The notes: a model not told the origin generated them from the letters alone. Shown: positions 24,281-36,384, numbered from the stretch's first letter. The stretch: DNA of 64,000 bases from Akebia trifoliata (GCA_017979445.1 CM030714.1:8687049-8751048); one strand, 5' to 3'. Numbers and translations: made by a program.

Positions 24281-24282
24281 GT
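24037..24282. repeat. Long (TA)n tract with spaced TACATA and ATCTAT interruptions
   Basis: About 245 bp of almost pure AT alternation, with regularly spaced single C or G interruptions (TATACATATATGTATATACA). It lies between elements L and M. Tyr-Ile repeat frames across it are artefacts. Confidence 0.9.
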
Positions 24283-24647
24283 GGGTAGCGTTCAATGGCA
24301 AACTTTTTAGCAAACTTTTTGGCAAAACATTTTTCAAAACATGAGTTAGAGGTTTTGGAATGAGCTGATTTTGGGTGAGGATGATCTCTACGGTGAGGAG
24401 ATCATCCTCACCAAACATCAGCCCATTCCAAAACTTCTAACCCATGTTTACAAGCTGAAAAGTCATGGACCGTCAATTTTTTGTAAACTATTTTTGATGG
24501 GGTTAGAAGTTTTGGAATGGGCTGATTTTTGGTGATGATAATCTCCTCACCGTAGAGATCATCTCACCAAAAATCAGCCCATTCCAAAACCTCTAACTCA
24601 TGTTTTGAAAAATGTTTTGCCAAAAAGTTGGCCATTGAACGCCCCCC
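24283..24647. mobile_element. (TA)n-seated palindromic element M
   Basis: Termini GGGTAGCGTTCAATGGCAAA at left and TTGGCCATTGAACGCCCCCC at right, element B type. The left arm has an extra copy of AACTTTTTGGC. Confidence 0.75.
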
Positions 24648-24662
24648 TATATATATATATAT

Positions 24663-25049
24663 GGGAGCGGTTCAGCAGCCCTAAAGTTTGCCAAGTTTGG
24701 TGCCAAACATTTTTTTTAAATCACTTTTGATGGGGTTAGAAGTTTTGGAATAGGCTGATTTTTTGTGAGGATGATCTTTACGATGAAGAGATCATCTGCA
24801 CAAAAAATCAGCTCATTTTGAAACTTCTAACCCTAGTTTACAAGTTCAAGAATCGTGGATCGTCCAATTTTTGTAAATCACTTATAATGGGGTTAGAAGT
24901 TTTGGAATAGGCTGATTTTTGGCGAGGATGATCTCCTCATCATAGAGATCATCCTCACAAAAAATCAACTCATTCCAAAGCTTCTAACCCATATTTTGAA
25001 AAATGTTTGGCACCAAACTTGGCAAACTTTAGGACTGCTGAACCGTCCC
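24663..25049. mobile_element. (TA)n-seated palindromic element N
   Basis: Termini GGAGCGGTTCAGCAGCCCTA at left and GGACTGCTGAACCGTCCC at right, then arms with TTTGCCAAGTTTGGTGCC. This is the same terminus as the right end of the 4.6-kb foldback element. Confidence 0.75.
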
Positions 25050-25060
25050 TATATATATAT

Positions 25061-25414
25061 GGGAAATGTTCAGCAACAAACATTTTGGTAAAACATTTTT
25101 CAAAACATGGGTTAGAGGTTTTGGAATGGGTTGATTTTTGGTGAGGATGATCTCTACAGTGAGGAGAACATCATCACCAAAAATCAGCCCATTCCAAAAC
25201 TTCTAACCTCATCAAAAATGGTTTATAAAAAATGGACGGTCCACGATTTTTCAACTTGTAAACTGGGGTTAGAAGTTTTGGAATGGACTGATTTTTGGTG
25301 AGGATGATCTCCTCACCGTAGAGTTCATCCTCACCAAAAATCGGTCCATTCCAAAACCTCTAACTCATGTTTTGAAAAATGTTTTGCCAAAATGTTTGTT
25401 GCTGAACGGGACCT
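25061..25414. mobile_element. (TA)n-seated palindromic element O
   Basis: Element A type: GGGAAATGTTCAGCAACAAA at left, TTTGTTGCTGAACGGGACC at right. Double-hairpin core intact. Confidence 0.8.
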
Positions 25415-25429
25415 TATATATATATATAT

Positions 25430-25745
25430 TCAAAAGCCCTAAAGTTTGCCAAACATTGTGCCAAACATTTTTCAAAACATGGGTTAGAAGCTTTGGAATG
25501 AGCTGATTTTTTGTGAGGATGATCTCTACGGTGAAGAGATCATTCTCTCCAAAAAATCAGCTCATTTTGAAATTTCTAACCCTAGTTTACAAATTGAAGA
25601 ATCGTGGACCGTCCTATTTTTGTAAATCACTTTTGATGGGGTTAGAAGTTTTGGAATAGGCTGATTATTGGTGAGGATGATCTCCTCATCATAGAGATCA
25701 TCCTCACAAAAAATCAGCTCATGTGGAACATGAGATCATCCTCAT
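25430..25745. mobile_element. Truncated palindromic element P
   Basis: The left end AAAAGCCCTAAAGTTTGCCA is of element N type. The right side stops inside the second hairpin (ATCAGCTCATGTGGAACATG). The NAC-2 intron resumes at about 25770 with sequence matching NAC-3 and NAC-4 intron 2. Confidence 0.65.
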
Positions 25746-27228
25746 CATATATATAGATATAGAAACCCAGACGAGTCAATGTGATGGACGATTCATTTTT
25801 GTCAGAAATTTAATTTCATTTGGACATGCTTGGCTAGGAAGCTGGGAAGCCTAAGCATCTGAATACCAAAATGTTTTTAAGAAATGTAATTTTACATTTT
25901 TGTATGTAATTTATTTTTTAAAAACTCTTTTTTCGAACTTGTTATTCTCTTGCAGGTTCAGAATAAATGTTATTGCTTCTTTGAACATGGGCCGTAGACT
26001 CAAAAAAACCCTGAATGTTACGAAAATGGGACAATGTATGGGAATGGGAATCACCTGACAATGTCTTGTTTACATTTCTGAGGTTTATAAATGACTTTTT
26101 CCTATGTTTTTTTTATTTTTTATTTTTTATTTTTTATTATCACTTGTTTTTTGGAGATTTTCAGTATGTCACCATACTGGCACCGAAATCTACTATAGTA
26201 TTTGTTATTTTTTCTTGGATTTAGTTGTAGTATTCAGCAATACATATTTATTGACTGTGTGGCTTTGGTCATTGCTAGAATTTTATTAATTTCATGTCTC
26301 CTTGTCTTTTGCAGGATTCGCTTGTTCTCTGTTGCTTAGTTGATGAGAATAAGAACACTGAGCATTCAAATAGTGGAGTTATAGATCCGACTGACTCCTT
26401 TCCTACTACAATTAAATCTTCTTCTCCTCCTGAAGGTATGCTATCAAACCAAACAATGGTTCAAGAAACTTTGTGGCTGGATGATGAATCAGACCATATG
26501 AGCTCTGATGCTTACTTACTTAAAGAGAGAGACGCCAATAATTATATGGCTTCTCATGTGGAAGATGAAGCTGCCAAAATGATTACTTATGAGGGGAAGA
26601 GGCAATTTGATATTTCAGTTTCTACTTTCATCCAGATTTTATAATATGTGGTAGAAACTCAAAAACTAAAGCTTTCTTGCTCTTGCTTCTTTAGGTTGAT
26701 TTCCCAGATGCGCCAACACTTGAGACATTAGATCTCAAGATTTCTTCTCCATTATCTTCTGACTTGCACAATGGGGAAGGGTATTATTATTCGAAGAACT
26801 CTGCCATTGCCTTCAACAATGACATGCAATTCCAGGATACTACTGATGAGTACGACTCATCTTACAAAAAATTCTGTGACGTTTTTCTCAATGATACAGA
26901 CGTCCAAGTGGCACAAGAACAGGTGAAAGCAAAACCTCCTATAGTTAGTGAGCAACTTTTATCTAGTCCATTGCCTTCTGACATCCACACTGGGGATGGA
27001 TGTTCTTACCCAGATAACTCTGCTATTGCCTTCAACAATGGCTTCCAATTCCAGGATAGTACTAATGACTACGACTCATCTTGCTATAAATTCTGGAACG
27101 ATCTTCTCAATGATATAAATGCCCAAGTGGCACAAGAGCAGGTGAAAGCAAAACCTGTGATAGATAGCGAGGGACTTTTATGTAGTACCTCACCCTGCCC
27201 CACACCCTTGGAATCCAATAATTGTTAA

Positions 27229-28490
27229 AATATAACAATTAGGAAAATAGGGAAAAAGTTCAACCAAATAAAAGAACCAATAAGTCCGTAGTTCCCACAT
27301 AAAAGTATTTCAAAATCCCTCCACCCAACTCAAAATCTCTCCAATTACTCTCTTATTTCCAAAAGCTCTGTCCAATGACCCAAAATATATCTATTCGAAT
27401 TTCCTACAAATATTTTCCTTTGTACACCATGCCAACACTTCTGAGCAACTTGGAACAGCTTTCCAAGTCTTGCAACTTAACCCCTATTTCGGTTTAAATG
27501 GCTGTAAATCTCGACATCTTAAAATATCCTAAACAAGAGATATAGAAATATCATAATTCTCTTATTCTCTCATTTAGGATTTTTTAAAGTCTACCTATTT
27601 CTCTCCAATCTTTCTCATGCCAAACCCTTTTTTCCCCTATTCCTTTCTCTTACTTTGAATCCATTAAATCCTTTTAATCATCTCGTTTCTTATAATCGAT
27701 GATGAGTATTAATATAATTTCATCAAATAGATTTCTCATATTTGAATACATTAAACCCATTTAACTCCCCCGTTTCTCATCATCAACGAGAAGTATGGAT
27801 ATATATCACCGAATCAGACCATATCATCAATTGGCTGTTTTGGGTAGATTACAAACACTAGTCACCCAAGTCTCTTTTCTAAAGATATACAGTCCTTGTT
27901 GCACTGGTTATGTTCCTGTCATTATGTTCATTGGGGGCGTGGAGATGCTTGAAGTCTTGAATGATGGAGACTCATCACTATCATTTACGCCTTATCCCAA
28001 CTTGAATCCTATTTTGCCATTCAACTCTATCGTGAGCATTAAGACAGTGCTTTTGATACTGACTGTTATGGAAACTCTAATAGGTTGTTGGTTGGTGGGA
28101 GTGTTTACAGGTGTGTACATATATGTAAAAATTCTGGGATTTTGTATTAACGTGTGTGTGCTTATGTATCTTTGCTTCTGTTTAATTGAAAGAACATTTC
28201 TACAAAGGGAATTTTTCCTCGTAGCCATTTAATTTGCAGGTTTTACTATTTAATAGTACCGCAATTGCTGCTTGAAGTTGTTTGGTACGGGGGAAGGTAT
28301 CTATGTCCTCAACTGGCTTAGATTTCATCATCCTCAATTGTGCTAAAAGTTATTCCTCGTCAAATGGCTTATAGCCTTCCTCAAATGGCTCATAGCCTTC
28401 GTTGTACCACAACAAAGATATGGCATGGATGGTGCCATAAAAAGCCTTCTTAAGTCTTTTAAAAAACACTTTTAGGAGTTTGTATGAAGA
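27229..28490 (+). other. 3' flank of NAC-2
   Basis: Conserved with the flanks of NAC-3 (45118-45890) and NAC-4 (56272-57540). Shared words include GACCATATCATCAATTGGCT, CAGTCCTTGTTGCACTGG and GTACATATATGTAAAAATTC. It probably contains the 3' UTR or last exon. The long frame at 27795-28232 is not conserved in the paralogues and is not annotated. Confidence 0.55.
27886..27960 (+). other. Conserved membrane-helix frame downstream of NAC-2
   Basis: A 24-codon frame, YTVLVALVMFLSLCSLGAWR and then CLKS and stop. It is homologous in position and wording to 45396-45470 and 57150-57227. A small deletion and an insertion within it compensate each other. A TATACAG|TCC acceptor-like sequence precedes it, and TAA lies two codons upstream, so it would need splicing to be expressed. 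NTL-type NACs end in such a helix. Confidence 0.5.
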
Positions 28491-29830
28491 TTTTGTGGCA
28501 CTATTTATTTATGGGAAGGATTTTGAGTTTGAATTCAAGCCCTAAGCAACATGGAGTAAAAATCTTCCCTGAATGCCAAGAACTCGATGGCAGTCGATAT
28601 CTACACGAACTCCTTTTCCTACTTAGCTTTTGATTCATAATTCTGGTCGTACAAAAATATCTAACTTGAGATAGAATTGATGAACTTCCTTTCCCGTGAG
28701 TAATTAAACTCCATTGAAAGTACCTTTTGAATTGACTCATTGAACTTCTGGAATTGTAAGGAGAGAGACAAGGCAAGTTGTACCCGATGTGGGACTAAAT
28801 CAAATACATCCTTCTAACCTCATATTCTTCATGAATTGTGACCGATAGCCTTTGCAGATCCATATGTGTAGCATTAGAAATCAAGCACCCAAAATAGGAG
28901 AATTTTAACTTCATGATTTACTACCAAAACTACATCTTCCACCTAATTCCAAGAAATTTTTTCATTAAACTCCCTCAATTTGGATCTTTGGGATATGGTT
29001 TTTATCTAGTAGGAGCGTTGGATTTGGATATGGACAAAAAGTTTGGATCTTAATGTAAATATACTCAAATTCTGCCCCACTCCCATCCATTTTAAGCCTT
29101 ATCAATCAAGTGCACATAGGACTTTCCAAGGGGGCGGTATGTGTGACTATCAGATTAGTCTCACCTGAAGGGTAGATACCCACGATAAGCCCAAGAAAAC
29201 AATGATATTCTAACAATGCGTTTCCAGACGAAATCATTTTCGAGGAGCTTTATTATAGTAATCACTTGGAGAAGAGCAAGGCTTCTTAGAATGCCTACAT
29301 TGTTTGATATCTCTTGGAGAAATGAAAATTATTTATGTTCTTCAAGAGACGATAAATAAATGTAATAAATATCTTTTAGGAATTAATAAATACTTATCAA
29401 GAAATGCATTTAGATATGAAGATTGAAGTCAGGTATGTTGAATGGAAAAAAAACGTTGAAGCGGATTACATGTGGCATTTCCAAGGAGGTATCCCAAATT
29501 TTGGAGGAAATGTAGGGTCGTGAAATAAATTCAAAATGCCACACATCTTATAATGAGGAGGGTTCCTTCAAAATTTTGACATGGTCTGCCCGCTTCAAAA
29601 TAGGACTCTTTGTTGAATATACTGTTCAACCGAGTCCCAAGAAATGAAAGAATGAAGCTAAATCTAAGGATATTAGGGAGTGAGTGATATCTTGGGTCAC
29701 AATATCTCCTTATATGATGTTAGTAAGAGGGTCAGAAGGAATAATCATAGAAGGATTGTATCTTAAGACAATCACTAAATTGACGTTTAATGAAATAAGC
29801 TTTAAAAATCGACAAAGAAGAATATAAAGG
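28491..29830. repeat. Spacer downstream of NAC-2
   Basis: Matches the first 1.4 kb of the window in several blocks (about 28870-29290). Frames such as 28501-28776 on the minus strand have no recognisable motif. No gene supported. Confidence 0.5.
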
Positions 29831-31960
29831 GGGACTTTTGATTGATCTTTGAAATTTTGTTACTTAAGCATCAAATATTCTTTGATATGTACTGCATCAA
29901 TGCTCCAAGGTGATAACAATTGAGGAGAAATCCAGCTATGATAAATTATAGCTCGCACGCATTCGTGATCTCGAAATGTTGAATGGTGAAGGTAAAAATC
30001 ATATCAATAGAGATTATTTGAGATAAGGTTTTAATAATCTAGTTTCGAAAGCCCAAAGGACATCTTTGAATATTTTGCTCACATCCATAGAGATTATTTA
30101 AGATTATTTAATATTTTGCTCACAGCCTAACAACCATTTGACATGTAGCAAAAATGACATTAATAATAGAGAGTGAATTTCTCTCTCTTGCCCACAAATT
30201 TTATTTTTAAGATTTAAAATCTTAAAATGAGTCATTGAGTCCACGAGGATTGTCAAATTGTCATTCTATCACAACTTTTTACATTTTATGAAAAAACTCA
30301 TATTAAAAAAAAAATGTTTTTCAAGCTTGATTTGAGGAAGTGAAAATGTACGGTTTCTGAGTACCTAAACTTAAATTAAAATTTAATGGTGAAATTTTTA
30401 TTTTTTATTTTTCATTTCGTAGAATTTCGTCCTTTCATATAAATATTAATAGAAGGAATAAAAACATTGTTGCACGACGCGTATTCCCAACTTGTTCAAT
30501 TGTGGCACATGAGTCTTTTCTTTGACCCCAAATCATTAACGCGCAATTGTAACTGATGACAAAGAAAAACATGTACGGATTCTATATGGTATGTGTTGGG
30601 TGGGGTAGGGTTAATTGGGGAGCGAGAGAACTTGGGAAGGAAGCTTAGATTTACTAAGTATAATCCACCTTTGGTTTGGGAATGAGAAGATCTTATATCA
30701 TCTTATGGTTATTTTGTTAGTTAAAGCCTCTACATTTGTGCTACCACTTTACATTATATATTTTAGATTGAACTTCAATTGGTGGGGGCCATGATTTAAC
30801 ATACCCCATAAATTTTAGTGAGAATTTATAATGGATTTTATTGATATTATCACTATATCTTAAAATTTGAATTAAAATTATGGATTTTTAGGGAATAAAT
30901 TCTAGGATTTTGAAAAAAGTTGATTAAATCAATTTTATTATAATGAGAGAATTAGGCCATGTTTGTTGACACCAAAATTTTGAAAATAAAAGATGCCTCG
31001 ATTTTTCTATTTAAATGTATTGTTATCAATGTCATTCTTTTCAAAAAAATAAAAATAAATATTGAACCAATTCCCCTTATAACCAGGTTATTCATTATTA
31101 GTTTCATATAATCATGTAAAAGTCCTTTTTATTATCTATAAAATTTAAAATCACCTTAATTAAAATTTCAACTTGCAAAAGGGCCTTTAAAATATACAAG
31201 ATGATACAAATTAAATATTTATTTAAAATTTTAAAATTTTCTTTTAAAGTAATTATAAAAACAAAAAATTAATTTTGCATAAACCCTATTTCTTTTGTAA
31301 TACATGTGCCTTTGCCCATGGACTATAAAAAGTAGAGACAGTCAAAGCATTATCACATTCATTTCCATCAAAAAAGCTAGTGCCAATAGATTTGGACTAG
31401 AGATTCTTCCTCATAGAATAGTTTATAGTGGGAGTAGCTGTAATGATTTAAAGAGATAAGATTGTTCTTTATGTAAAGAAATGAATAAATCCATTTAGAC
31501 TTTAGGGTACTATAACTGGGTGATGAGACTTAGGGACTAAGCTTCAAAAATACACCTAAATTTTGCCATCTAAATTCATATTGTCCATATTCTATAACTA
31601 GAGTTCCAAGTTAAAAGGGTAGAAAAGGGAAGGAAATAAAATTGGAGTACTGCGGGAACAAGGTAATAGAGGAACAACAATAAAGTTTGAAAGATATTAT
31701 TAAAAAAGAAAATATTGAATTGACTTCCTTCAACGTTGCATTAACGCAACAGTGTTGAGAGAATCGCAGATTTTTTCCCGTATCTTGAGAAAAAATCTAT
31801 GGTACTCTCAAATAATCTCATGTCACCGTGATGTCTAGTAACTAATCCAAAGAATAAATGATTCTTAAATGTTAAATAGTGATAGGGGGGAACATGTCTA
31901 AATTATTTTTGTTAATAAAATTTTAGAGTTATAGGAGATACACATAATAAAAAAAAACAC
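29830..31960 (+). repeat. Spacer block S, copy 2, with extension
   Basis: 29830-30790 repeats 3140-3990. 30790-31960 matches about 38140-39070 and 51780-52580, with landmarks GCCTCGATTTTTCTATTTAA, GACTATAAAAAGTAGAGACA and AAAAGCTAGTGCCAATAGAT. The phrase CCATGGACTATAAAAAGTAG looks TATA-like but no conserved frame follows. Confidence 0.7.
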
Positions 31961-32099
31961 TTTCCTTACTAACTTAGTGAGATTTTAAGACTTACTAAGA
32001 GTAGTTTTACTAAAATGGATTACCACATTGGCAATCCAACATCGCAACCCTCTAGACTCCAGGCAAAAACTCAAATCCTTCAATATATATATATATAGA

Positions 32100-33355
32100 A
32101 GATAAAATCAGATTTCATTAGGGTCCTGCACGTGTCCTAATGAAGACAAGAATTGAAGGGTAGAAAAGAGATTGTGAAAGGTAAGTGGTATTCAGGACAG
32201 GTCAATAATTCAGCCCTGGCTAATAAGAGGGCAAGACATAGATCAAAATCTACCCTAATTGAAAGGGTAGACCAAGTCAGAACATTCGTGTGATCCTTTA
32301 CCTTGGTTATCAAGCTCCGAGACTCTAGGAAAAATCCCAAGATTCTTGAAGCATGATAAGGGGGTTCCATTTTCGATTTAGAATCTCTGTGATAGTGAGA
32401 TCCCCTATGATCAAATCTCAAATAAAAGGGAAACCTTGATCTTAGGGACATGCTATATAATGGATGGAGGACCCAAGGCTGGAGGGGGTGCTTCTTTTCA
32501 ATCCCCTGGAGATTGAAGCTAATATTGGTGACATCTTTTATGTAATTCTAACTTAATCGTTAGAAAATTATTGGCAAGTACCATACCAGTACTATCAGAG
32601 AGGAGCAAGGAATGTCTTTTTGGAACAATTGAGTGAAGTAAATTGAGGTAAAATCCAAATTTGCCTCTACAATTTGGCACAATCCGTGGGAAAATCAAAA
32701 AATTGATTTCAACCGAAACAATGGGGAGACCCACTCGCTCTACTGAAGCCAATGCTCTTCCTTCTCCTATCGCCCCTACTATGGAATCTATTTTAAAGAA
32801 TCAGATAAATGAGATGAAGAAACAACAAGAGGAGATGCAGCGGAAGATGGATGAGTTAGCTGAACAAAATAAGACATTAAACCAACATATGGGGATTCAA
32901 CGAAAAAAAAAGACAAGTACCACCACCCTGAGTTGAAGGTGAACAAGATTGGAATACAAAAGACATTTCTGGATCAAAGAACTCAGACAGAAAGGAAGAC
33001 ATTAAAGTTGCAACCACTACGACAATAACTCGAGTTGAACCTCTAGTAGGTTTAACTCGAGAAAAGATCATGGATATGATCTTAAAGGAGAAGGAGGTAG
33101 TGAAGAGCACATAAATAGGATTGGTTGTAGCCCAGACTATTAGAGGGATACAGAAATCACCCTTTACAGCTGAGATCATGGTTGTAGGAATTATAAATAA
33201 ATTTATAGCCAAGATTTGGTACGAAAGATCCGATCAAACACATGCACCACTTTTGGCAAATGTTAACCTTATGGGAGGGAAACGAGGGCTGGATGTATAG
33301 GTTATTCCCCTCAAGCTTGAAGAGGAACGCTCTGACATGGTTAGTAATTGGTGAA
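32100..33355 (+). mobile_element. Ty3/gypsy fragment: LTR end, primer-binding site and gag
   Basis: An LTR-like segment with TGCTATATAATGG at about 32450 ends in CCTCTACA at 32671. The PBS-like TTTGGCACAATCCGTGGGA follows at about 32674. The gag start MGRPTRSTEANALPSP (32720) leads to a Lys/Glu/Gln coiled-coil (KNQINEMKKQQEEMQRKMDE). A degenerate gag core near 33215-33340 reads DPIKHMHHFWQMLTLWEGNE and MYRLFPSSLKRNALTWL. The sequence then stops abruptly in spacer DNA at about 33356. Pol is absent. Confidence 0.75.
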
Positions 33356-34200
33356 AGATTTTTTGCTCACAGCCCAACTATCGTTTGACATGTGGCTAAC
33401 ATGACCTCAGCAATAAAGAGAATTTCTCTTTCCTGCCTGAAAGACACAAATTTCATTTTTAAGATTTAAAATCTTAAAATGAATCATCAAGTCCACATGG
33501 ATTATCACATTGTCAATCTAACACCCCGACCTTCTAAATTTTATGAAAAAACTCATATTCAAAGAAATTAAAAAAAAAATTGTTTTTCAAGCTTGATCTG
33601 GGGAATTGAAAATGGAAGGCTACCAAACTTAAAATAAAAATTCAATGGTGTAAAATATATTATTTTCATTTTTTTTTAATTCGAAAAATTTCATCCTCAA
33701 CAACACCGTGGCACATTTAAGGATTTTTTATTTTTTGCTAAGGTTGAAGATGGGGATATTTAAGTCAATTTTGTTAGTCTTTATGTGATGATCAAGGGCA
33801 AGGGGTGTGTAATTAGTTTGAAAACACAAGGAAAATCTCATTATAGTCGTCTAAACTTGGAAAACGGTATGCTAAATGAGGACAACTGGGCCCATGTACT
33901 AGTTGCGTTCTGTGTATAAAATTAGCGTAATTTAATGACTTAAGAAATGATACAAGATCTTGATTATGTAAATACAAAATATAATGTAGAAAGTTATTCT
34001 TGAGAAAAGTATCATTGCGATATGTATTGTTCAAATACCCATAAAATTTCAACCGTTAGATTTTGTGTTTGCACAATCAAGGTCTTGTGTCATTTCTTAA
34101 TTCATATTTTTTGAGTCAACGAACCTGACCCTTTAGATATACTCTCATAAGTTCTAGTGAATATTTAAGATATTGTTTAGAAAACATAAAAATACCTTTT
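33356..34200. repeat. Spacer DNA with dispersed-repeat fragments
   Basis: 33356-33430 continues the spacer seen at 30118-30180 (TTGCTCACAGCCCAAC). 33440-33700 is a fragment of the MITE family at 53044-53546. The rest is unassigned and no gene is seen. Confidence 0.4.
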
Positions 34201-34209
34201 TTTTTATAT

Positions 34210-34530
34210 AACAAAAAAAAGAACATAGATATGATCTCATTTGAGAGAGATCGGTCCTTCAAAACCAATTTGAGATGGTTAGTCTCCAAACTATAATAGG
34301 ATTTACAAATATTTTCTCTGGATAATTTAAAATACAATTAAGAGACTTAAATAGAGAGAGTCCTAACTACCCACTACAACTTAATTTCCTACAAATTAAT
34401 TCTCAAACTACCCATGTACAAGACACTCATCTCCCACCTTTCCCATTTAAACACAAATACTCTAAAATAATGAGCATATGCTTATCATCTATTTTAATTA
34501 AACTACATCAACCCCATGATATATGTTTTC
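34210..34530 (-). mobile_element. Diverged relic related to the TRIM LTR
   Basis: Shares the order TGATCTCATTTGAGAGAGATCG, ATTTGAGATGGTTAGTCTCC, TTTCTCTGGATA and CTAACTACCCACT with the LTRs at 7691-8111 and 8693-9096, but is diverged and partial. Possibly a solo LTR remnant of the same family. Confidence 0.5.
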
Positions 34531-34621
34531 ACGTCCGAACGATATTGCATGTCCAATTTGAGTCTGAACTCGCATTCGATCCCTAGCTCGTTTTCGATCT
34601 AAGCCTGAGATCGTATTTACC

Positions 34622-35690
34622 TTAGTTCGTTCCAAATCTAAACCCCTAACTTATATCCAACTAGACCTACAACACATAAATGACTCCGAACAAGTACTTA
34701 AGTCCGAGCACGACCTCTCACATGGATAAGTACAAAAAAGATTTTATCAAACGAATGAGACTCAATGTGTTAGATATGTTTTTATTTCACATTGATGACC
34801 TGCAACATGTCCACATTAGATTGAAATCTCACTAACAAGTGATGAATTCGTCTTTTAAAGCACTCAAGTGCACCTCAATTAACAGCTCATTTAACACCTG
34901 AATCAATCATGTAGTGACACTTATCTCTGAATTTCATCTATAAAAACTAATTGACAAAATGAAAAAAGGGATTGCTAGTTGGCTAATCGATTGGAATCCT
35001 ATAAGAAAAATATCACTCTACAAGTCTACTAATCGTCTTCTTCGTTATTCATTCTCTTTTATCTGAGTTGAGCAATCGAGCAACTCGACTCAACCTGAAT
35101 CTAATGCCGATATATTAATATACAAATATTTTTATAGTAATTATATATTTTTTATTTAAATTGTTTATCCGTTTTATTATTATGGCTTGTGGACAATTGA
35201 CATTATTAATGTGAGCTTTGAAGTATGATTTGTCTAAATATTCTCTCCACGATAGATTTGAAGGTTATATGCGATTTCATTTAATAGTGATTTTATTTTT
35301 GATGTTGTATATTTTTTAAGATTTAAATTTTATTTATTAAAATGAAATTAGGGATATTTAACGAGGCAACCCAGGCTAACCCTATTTTAGATGATCAAAC
35401 TTGAGTTGGTTGGGTTGAGAGTTTTACCACTTGGGTTGAATCTAGATTTACCCTCCAACCCACCCAAGTTGCAGCCATAGCTAGGGCACACCGCTCATAT
35501 ACTTAAGGGTTTTGTTACCATGTGCTCTAAGAGCACACACTAAACTGCTTATAAACCTTGAAAATTGAATTTCCTACTAAAAATGTGAGTTTGAATTTGA
35601 AGCGGGCAGGCTGCTATATAATTTTCAAGCTACTCTCCTAGTTAGAAGACACATAGCATTTTGAATTTATTTCACACCTTTACACTGTAG
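34622..35690 (+). repeat. Spacer block D, copy 1
   Basis: Matches 40437-41560 almost throughout (CTAAACCCCTAACTTATATC, GACCTGCAACATGTCCACAT, ATGCCGATATATTAATATAC). It lies immediately before a promoter block in both places. No gene. A left half of the GTTAAC-type MITE lies at about 35507-35680. Confidence 0.75.
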
Positions 35691-35860
35691 TGTATACATC
35701 ATCACCGTACGGAATGGAACCACTTCTGTCTTACGTGGTTCGTACTCATAATCTGATTCGTCAAATTCCCTTCTTTTCTCCCAAGTCTAGTCCTCGCCTT
35801 GGTATTCTTTTTTTCTCAGAGTGGTATTATCGATATTTAAACAAAATTTATTTATTAAAA
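35690..35860 (+). promoter_or_regulatory. Orphan NAC promoter, no gene attached
   Basis: Carries the conserved string CACTGTAGTGTATACATCAT, CCGTACGGAATGG, TTACGTGGT (35731-35739), GTCCTCGCCTTGGTATTC and TATCGATATTTAAACAAAAT. It then breaks into spacer DNA instead of a 5' UTR and NAC exon 1. Best read as a unit whose gene was deleted. Confidence 0.7.
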
Positions 35861-36384
35861 TAAAATTAGGGATATTCAACGAGGTAATCGGCCCAAAATT
35901 ACATAATTCGGACTAACCCGATTTTAAAAGAAAAAACAAGTACCAAGTAAAAGATATTCTGACAAAACGTTTTCAAAGGAAATCATTTTCGAGTAATTTT
36001 ATTACAGTAATTGCATGGAGAATGGCGTGGCTTGTTTGTTACAATGCCTACATCCATGTGTTTGCTATCTCTCGGAGAAACGAAAATGGTGATAAACATA
36101 GTAAATGTGCATTAGGAATAAATTAATATTTAACAAGAATGCGTTTATATATGGAGATTGAAATCAGATTTATTTAACTTGTCATTTGATTGAGGTTGTA
36201 TAATCCCCAAGAAATTAAACAAACAAAGCTTAATCAAAGGAATGACAATTAGCGAGGGAAAGAGTGATAACTTGGATCAGTTAGTGTGTCAGAAGGAATA
36301 ATCTTAGAAGGGTTGTATCTTGAGAAAATCACTTAACTGAGATTTTAAGAAATAAACTTTAAAACTAGTCAAAAAAAGAATGGT
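35861..36384. repeat. Spacer following the orphan promoter
   Basis: AAGTAAAAGATATTCTGACA at about 35946 matches the post-gene spacer at 1250, 29200 and 47065, so the NAC gene and its 3' flank are missing here. The phrase AAGAAATTAAACAAACAAAG at about 36210 is the empty version of the site holding the Harbinger-like element at 47342. Confidence 0.6.

Larger units (their letters stand above)
13619..27228 (+). pseudogene. NAC-2: broken NTL-like NAC gene with a 12-kb intron
   Basis: Homologous exons lie at 13619-13872, 14018-14288, 26315-26593 and 26695-27228. Damage: (1) the exon-1 start is duplicated, the first copy frameshifts into TGA after about 33 codons, and the second has ATT at 13716 instead of ATG; (2) exon 2 shifts frame near 14245, before the TDWKIYEYR remnant; (3) the donor equivalent to GAG|GTGAAG in the paralogues is GAG|GGGAAG at 26591. 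Still readable are LPKGYRFNPTDRELIDYL, EVDLYNWEPSELP, EWYFFCCRSRKHP, DSLVLCCLVDENKN and a C-terminal part with two copies of the repeat found fourfold in NAC-3. Intron 2 (14289-26314) holds 15 palindromic elements and the 4.6-kb foldback element. Exons 3 and 4 remain open, so a truncated transcript is possible. Confidence 0.85.

Noticed and set aside
24017..24310. Long frames of Tyr-Ile repeats on both strands, also at 16529-16837, 23558-23809, 58640-58828 and 59451-60461
   Set aside because: They are translations of (TA)n microsatellites and differ between otherwise identical element copies.
15023..25745. Regularly spaced palindromic repeats resembling a CRISPR array
   Set aside because: Units are 350-400 bp palindromes with TIR-like ends in a plant intron; there are no short direct repeats or unique spacers.
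27795..28232. 145-residue frame downstream of NAC-2
   Set aside because: It overlaps the conserved flank in a different frame from the shared membrane-helix frame and is not open in NAC-3 or NAC-4.
28501..28776. 91-residue minus-strand frame, possible retroelement pol piece
   Set aside because: No motif of reverse transcriptase, RNase H or integrase could be recognised in any frame.
32877..33212. 111-residue minus-strand frame
   Set aside because: Shadow of the gypsy gag on the opposite strand.
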